Shown here piece after piece: positions 5,212 to 8,528 of a stretch of DNA of 8,528 nucleotides. Source of the DNA: JAYEJW01 sp034716535 (lineage in GTDB: Bacteria > Pseudomonadota > Gammaproteobacteria > Chromatiales > Chromatiaceae); assembly GCA_034716535.1 (NCBI GenBank), contig JAYEJW010000462.1:1-8528 (forward strand). The letters run 5' to 3'. The notes beneath the pieces were generated by a model that saw nothing but the letters and a program-made list of their open reading frames with translations, was not told the origin of the DNA and did no database searches. Made by a program: the position numbers and the translations under genes. Numbering within the stretch: position 1 is the stretch's first letter; each line of letters opens with the position of its first letter.

Positions 5212-5218
5212 CTCTGCA

Positions 5219-5641
5219 ATGGCCGAGCGTTTCAAAGACGTTCCCGACGTCCGACAGTTGTTCGTCGATCTGAAGGAGGAAGAGATCGAGCATGGTCGCA
5301 TCATGCTGACCTGCCTGTATCAGATCGCCATGAATCCTTCAGTCGACTTCGTTCCCAGCATACGGGACCCGGAGATTCGGGAATCTTTGGGCAAGCTGCG
5401 CGCGACGGAAAAACAGGTTCCCGCAATGTCGCTGGAAGAGGCCTTGAAGGTAACCGACGCGCTGGAGGCCAGTGAGGTCAATGTCATCTTCGGCAGGTTG
5501 TTGAAACAGATCGGAAAACCCGAGACTGAGCTCTTCGCGAACAAACTGAAAGGGGCGCAGAGCCACACGGTCTCCGTGCCGCGGCGCATCAAGGAGCTGA
5601 GAGCCAAGCTCGGTCCGGCGGGCGTTGCCGACGCGGCGTAG
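5219..5641 (+). pseudogene. Ferritin-like/rubrerythrin-type protein, 5'-truncated (copy 2)
   Basis: This is identical to 1788-2210: 140 residues from ATG 5219, with ExxH in helix 2 and a Glu in helix 3, but without helix 1 and with Gln in place of an acidic residue in helix 4. The truncation is shared by both copies and so is older than the duplication. It ends 116 bases before the marR start; that interval holds the marR promoter and nothing else I recognise. Confidence 0.6.
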
Positions 5642-5722
5642 CTGACTTGACGGTGCCATCATTTGGCCGACGGCGACCACCAAGCCGTCTTCTCATTCGG
5701 GGTGACAGGAATCCATGCGCCC

Positions 5723-5751
5723 TTGATTTTCAAAAAAGTGTATATACACTT
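5723..5751 (+). promoter_or_regulatory. marR promoter and perfect palindromic operator O1 (copy 2)
   Basis: TTGATT (5723-5728), TACACT (5745-5750) and the 16-bp palindrome (5736-5751) are identical to copy 1. Confidence 0.7.
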
Positions 5752-5757
5752 ATTCGC

Positions 5758-6219
5758 ATGGAAGAGAAGACGAGCGTCCCTCTCGATCTCAGTGTTGCGG
5801 CCGCCCGTGGTTGTATCGGCTTCGGCGTGCGCAAGGGCGCCCGCGCCTTGGGACAGCTCTATGATGCAGTCTTGGCGCCGGTCGGCATCAAGGGCACCCA
5901 GTTCTCCCTGCTCAACGCCGTTCATCTCATGCAGGCTCCCGGAATACAGCAACTGGCGCAGGCGTTGGTGATGGATCGGACCACGCTGACCCGTAATCTG
6001 CGTCCCCTGGTGGACCAGGGGTTGCTGGAGGTGCGGCCCGGAATCGACCGGAGGGAGCGCCGGGTCCTCCTTACCCAGGCCGGGCAGGAGCGCCTGGCCC
6101 AGGCGTTGACCCGGTGGGCAGCGGTTCAGGAGCAGCTCGCCACGAGCTTCGGAGAGGAGAGGATGCGGCGGCTGCTCGAGGATCTGAAGGAGCTCGTCCA
6201 GATGGTCCAGGAAGACTGA
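5758..6219 (+). CDS. MarR-family transcriptional regulator (copy 2, Glu141 form)
   Basis: This 153-residue regulator is identical to 2327-2788 except for Asp141 to Glu (GAC to GAG, G6180), a conservative change in the C-terminal dimerisation helix (RRLLEDLKELV). DNA binding should be unaffected. It keeps its own operator and the O2 site downstream, but the membrane gene that normally follows is replaced by the IS91-like element. This copy can still supply repressor in trans, raising regulator dose relative to the single complete membrane gene in view. Confidence 0.9.
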   Translation: MEEKTSVPLDLSVAAARGCIGFGVRKGARALGQLYDAVLAPVGIKGTQFSLLNAVHLMQAPGIQQLAQALVMDRTTLTRNLRPLVDQGLLEVRPGIDRRERRVLLTQAGQERLAQALTRWAAVQEQLATSFGEERMRRLLEDLKELVQMVQED

Positions 6220-6233
6220 GCGTCGGTATCAGT

Positions 6234-6249
6234 AGGTGTAACTACACTT
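6234..6249 (+). promoter_or_regulatory. Orphaned operator O2 (copy 2) at the IS91-like junction
   Basis: The sequence is the same AGGTGTAACTACACTT as 2803-2818. It ends with CTTG spanning 6247-6250, and homology to the left copy stops 2 bases later. The operator is intact but now faces the leader of the mobile element, so any promoter here would read toward the recombinase gene and come under MarR control. Confidence 0.6.
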
Positions 6250-6255
6250 GTTGGA

Positions 6256-6307
6256 CGGAGCCGCTCCGCGGCAGATTCTTCCAGCCTTGATCATCGCTTC
6301 AGCGATG
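6256..6307. repeat. Subterminal hairpins at the left end of the IS91-like element
   Basis: CGGAGC (6256-6261) and GCTCCG (6263-6268) are inverted around a single C. CATCGCT (6292-6298) and AGCGATG (6301-6307) are inverted around TC. Hairpins near an end are typical recognition structures for HUH transposases, which act on single strands. The remaining leader (6308-6573) shows no convincing gene. Confidence 0.5.
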
Positions 6308-6573
6308 CGCCGATGTCACCCGCGGCGCGCAAAACGCACGGTGCCAGCGAGCTGTGCGTGATCCCGTCGTCGATGTCCTCGTGATCCGTCCTACCGGAGC
6401 AGCGCCCCACCGCGACAACCGTACGCGCTGGAGTCGGCGCTGCCGGTGTTGCTCGACAGCCCCCCCGGCGCTGTCCACAACGATGATCGCTGCAGATTGC
6501 TCACATACTCTCCGCGCCGCCCGATTCCCGGGTGGCCGTGTTCGTCACGAGAACCAAGCTGGAGAGTACGACT

Positions 6574-7482
6574 GTGAATGCCATCGAGCAAGCGCGTTTC
6601 AATCCCCTGTACGAGCAGATGTTGCAGGCCCTGAAGCTACAGGGCAAACGACCCAAGACCATCGAAGCCTATTCCCGCGCGGTGCGCCGCGTCACGGGGT
6701 TTTTCGACCGTTGCCCCGACACGCTCGGCGCTGCGGAGTTGAAGACCTATTTCGCGTCCCTGTTGGAGACCCATTCTTGGAGCACGATCAAGCTGGATCG
6801 CAATGGGTTGCAATTCTTCTACCGACATGTGCTCGAAAAACAGTGGGAATGGGTCGACATTATCAAACCGCCGCAGGAGCGTCCCCTGCCGGACATTCTC
6901 ACCCGAGAGGAGACGTTTCGCCTCATCAATACGGTCCACAAGCTGCGTTACCGGGTCTTCTTCCTGAGCGTCTACAGCATGGGGTTGCGCCTCGGCGAGG
7001 GCTTGCAGCTGCACGTGGGCGACATCGATGGGGCACGCCATCGCGTGCACATCCGTTCGGCCAAGGGCGGCAAAGACCGCTATGTTCCGCTCCCGGATCT
7101 GACGTTGCATGCGTTGCGTCAGTTCTGGAGGACGCACCGTCATCCGCGGCTGCTGTTTCCCAATCCGGTTGGTGCTCGCAACGGCTTGCCCCCTGCGGCG
7201 ACCCCGATGGATCGCGGCGGCGTCCAGGCGGCGATGAAAGCGGCCGTGGCCGACTGCGGCATCCGGCGCAAGATCTCGGTGCACTCCCTGCGCCACGGCT
7301 ATGCCACGCACTTGCTCGAGCTCGGGGTCGATCTGCGCGAGATCCAGGTCATCCTCGGCCATGTACGCCCGGAGACCACCGCCCGTTATGCGCATCTGAC
7401 CGAGGTCACGCACAGCCATGCCACGACACAACTGCAGCATCTCCTGCGTCCCTTCAAGCTGCGTTGGGAGGACGCCGCATGA
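6574..7482 (+). CDS. Tyrosine recombinase/integrase (XerC/D-like) of the IS91-like element
   Basis: This 302-residue site-specific recombinase has a complete catalytic set: Arg139 (MGLRLGE), Lys164 (SAKGGKDR), His237-x-x-Arg240 (HSLRHG), His263 (LGH) and the nucleophile Tyr272 (TTARYAHL). The N-terminal SAM-like core-binding domain spans about 10-95 (LYEQMLQALKLQGKRPKTIEAYSRAV onward). I chose GTG 6574 because GGAGAG (6561-6566) lies 7 bases upstream; the frame also runs back to a GTG at 6532. Its stop overlaps the transposase start (ATGA, 7479-7482), so the two are translationally coupled. Some IS91 relatives carry such an integrase; here it may resolve or circularise intermediates (inference). 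It lacks a clear IntI-specific insertion, so it is not an integron integrase. Confidence 0.9.
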   Translation: MNAIEQARFNPLYEQMLQALKLQGKRPKTIEAYSRAVRRVTGFFDRCPDTLGAAELKTYFASLLETHSWSTIKLDRNGLQFFYRHVLEKQWEWVDIIKPPQERPLPDILTREETFRLINTVHKLRYRVFFLSVYSMGLRLGEGLQLHVGDIDGARHRVHIRSAKGGKDRYVPLPDLTLHALRQFWRTHRHPRLLFPNPVGARNGLPPAATPMDRGGVQAAMKAAVADCGIRRKISVHSLRHGYATHLLELGVDLREIQVILGHVRPETTARYAHLTEVTHSHATTQLQHLLRPFKLRWEDAA

Positions 7483-7617
7483 TCTTGCTGTCGAAGTTGA
7501 TCACCGAGTTCGCCAGCGGCTTACGCGAGCGTTATGGCGAGCGTCTATTGCCCGGTCATGAACGGGCGCTCACGGCCATGCAGGCGTGTCGCACCGAGCA
7601 CAGCCCGGTGCTGGTGG

Positions 7618-7720
7618 TGGGGGGCCCCCCCGGGGGGGCGCCCGCGNNNNNNNNNNTCGCCCCGAGCCCCGCCCGTGGGGGGTGGGGCGGGCCCCGCTGG
7701 GCGGCCCGCGCGAGACCCTC
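7618..7720. other. Scaffold gap and unreliable GC-homopolymer sequence
   Basis: Ten Ns (7647-7656) are flanked by runs such as GGGGGG, CCCCCCC and GGGGGGG, with no recognisable transposase coding on either side of the Ns until about 7720. The segment replaces the first half of the zinc finger. It is best read as low-quality contig ends joined by an arbitrary gap, so no frameshift should be concluded from it. Confidence 0.85.
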
Positions 7721-8408
7721 CCGCACTCGTGCGGTCACCGCAGCTGCCCACATTGTCAGCACCATGAGGGGCAGCAATGGCTGGAACGTCAACGCTCCAA
7801 GCTGTTGCCGGTGGACTATTTCATGGTCACCTTCACGCTCCCGCGTCCGTTGCGCCCCTTGGCGTGGCAACACCAGCGCCTGCTCTACGATCTGCTGCTG
7901 AAGCTCGGCTGGCAGACCTTGTTGGACTTCGGCCTGAATGATCCCAAGCTGCAAGGGCGGATCGGCGCCCATGCCGTGCTCCACACCCATTCGCGGCGAC
8001 TGGACTTTCATCCCCACGTCCATTTCATCGTCCCCGCGGGGGCGCTGGATCCGAAGCACCGGCTGTGGCGGCGCAAGAACGCCACCTACCTCTTCCACCA
8101 AGGCAACCTGGCCAAGGTCTTCCGCGCCAAGTGGTTTCAGGCGCTGACCGACGAGGGGTTGAAGGTGAGCGCCACCGTACCGAAGGATTGGGTCGTCGAC
8201 TGCAAGCATGTCGGTCGGGGCGAGAAGGCACTGACCTATCTGGGCAAGTACCTCTATCGCGGGGTGTTGCAGGAGAAGGATATTCTCGGCTGCGAGAACG
8301 GCCAGGTGACCTTTCGTTACACCGAGAATACCGGGCAGGTCAAAACCCGTATCCTGCCGGGCGCGGAGCTTCTCTGGCTGCTGCTCCAGCATGTCTTGCC
8401 GAAGGGGT

Positions 8409-8491
8409 TTATGCGGAGTTCAGGGTTATGCGGAGTTGCAGACTGCGAAGCCGACCCGGGTCGTCAAGTCGGCTCGCATTACTCCGCATAA
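8409..8491. repeat. Three copies of TTATGCGGAGT (two direct, one inverted) with an inner hairpin
   Basis: TTATGCGGAGTT occurs at 8409-8420 and 8426-8437, 17 bp apart. Its 11-bp core recurs inverted at 8481-8491. Between them, AGCCGAC (8449-8455) pairs with GTCGGCT (8468-8474), and GACCCGGGTC (8453-8462) is a perfect palindrome. The first copy coincides with the point where transposase homology ends. This could be the terminus of another element or a recombinase site. The last 37 bases (8492-8528) hold only a small CTGC/GCAG inverted repeat (8496-8506). Confidence 0.65.
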
Positions 8492-8528
8492 TCAGCTGCG
8501 TTGCAGTGATGCGATAAGTTTGTCAGGC

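Larger units (their letters stand above)
3432..6252. repeat. Right copy of the tandem duplication, ended by the IS91-like element
   Basis: This matches 1-2821 at an offset of 3431. The match ends at 6252: the left copy continues with AGGAG, the ribosome-binding site of the membrane gene, while the right copy continues with GGACGG, the start of the IS91-like region. No repeat boundary is visible between the copies. The membrane gene runs uninterrupted across the nominal seam at 3431/3432, so the true join could lie anywhere in the unit, perhaps among the REP-like sequences. Confidence 0.97.
6253..8410 (+). mobile_element. IS91-like element with tyrosine recombinase and Y2 transposase (3' end altered)
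   Basis: The element holds a leader with hairpins, a tyrosine recombinase gene and an overlapping IS91-family transposase gene. It begins directly after CTTG (CAAG on the other strand), a known IS91 target tetranucleotide, and only TT separates that from the point of divergence. No target duplication is expected for this family. The right limit is set by loss of transposase homology at about 8410. I cannot tell from sequence alone which end is oriIS. Confidence 0.65.
7479..8491 (+). pseudogene. IS91-family HUH/Y2 transposase, gap-interrupted and C-terminally replaced
   Basis: It starts at ATG 7479 (MILLSKLITEFASGLRERYG to HSPVL), the N-terminus of the zinc-binding domain. About 100 bases of GC homopolymers and 10 Ns follow, and the protein resumes in another frame at HSCGHRSCPHCQ (about 7721), the second half of the zinc finger. 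Then come QQWLERQRSKLLPVDYFMVTFTLP, the HUH motif FHPHVHFIVPAGAL (near 8010-8045), and the paired catalytic tyrosines YLGKY (near 8235-8250). The family block LLQHVLPKGFMR is followed by unrelated residues to a stop at 8491, so the C-terminus is lost. The frame change at the Ns may be only a scaffolding effect, whereas the C-terminal replacement looks real. Rolling-circle chemistry would need the intact C-terminus. Confidence 0.8.

Noticed and set aside
1..6252. CRISPR or cassette array suggested by direct repetition
   Set aside because: There are only two copies of a 3.4-kb multi-gene unit; no short regularly spaced repeats, spacers or cas genes.
6574..7482. Integron integrase with gene cassettes
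   Set aside because: The recombinase lacks a recognisable IntI-specific insertion, and I see no attI or attC sites nearby. The overlapping IS91 transposase explains it better.
7618..7720. Programmed frameshift in the transposase
   Set aside because: The frame change coincides with Ns of arbitrary length and homopolymer-rich low-quality sequence.
6354..7901. 515-codon plus-strand open frame across the recombinase region
   Set aside because: It is in a different frame from the recombinase, has skewed Arg/Ala/Pro composition, and runs through the Ns. Only its part from 7479 is real, as the transposase N-terminus.
6637..8392. Long minus-strand open frames of 267 and 278 codons
   Set aside because: They are antisense shadows of the recombinase and transposase in GC-rich DNA and show no family features.

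Overview
The window suggests a GC-rich proteobacterium, most likely an environmental gammaproteobacterium. This is inferred from GC-biased codon use, remnants of REP-associated (Y1) transposases, a ParDE toxin-antitoxin pair and an IS91-type element; no gene fixes the species. A run of 10 Ns at 7647-7656 shows that this is draft scaffold sequence, so structural claims need read support.

The dominant structure is a seamless head-to-tail duplication with a 3431-bp period. Bases 1-2821 recur at 3432-6252, and reading them side by side I found one substitution (C2749 versus G6180, Asp to Glu in the MarR regulator). Each unit carries, in order: the end of a membrane-protein gene; a minus-strand Y1 transposase fragment abutting a scrap of a META/HslJ-like coding sequence; a parD-parE pair; about 350 bp of REP-like hairpins and short repeats; a second Y1 transposase fragment (minus strand); a ferritin-like gene whose 5' end is missing; a MarR-type regulator; and the full membrane-protein gene. 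The membrane-protein gene is complete only at 2838-3506. Only its last 75 bases are visible at the left edge, and in the right-hand unit it is replaced 15 bp before its expected start codon.

From 6253 onward is an IS91-like element: a leader with hairpins, an intact tyrosine recombinase, and an overlapping HUH/Y2 transposase. The transposase is interrupted by the scaffold gap and loses its normal C-terminus at about 8410, where three copies of an 11-bp motif (TTATGCGGAGT) begin. The left boundary lies directly after CTTG, which read on the other strand is CAAG, a known IS91 target tetranucleotide.

The best functional candidate is the marR-membrane protein module. A perfect 16-bp palindrome (AAGTGTATATACACTT) lies just before marR, and a 13/16 match lies just before the membrane gene. 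This suggests one regulator controlling itself and its neighbour through a shared GTGTA-N2-TACAC operator. The IS91-like element landed at the second operator in the right-hand unit, separating it from the gene it would control. The rest looks like a mobile-element graveyard with a working toxin-antitoxin pair. I see no convincing wholly new defence or metabolic system.
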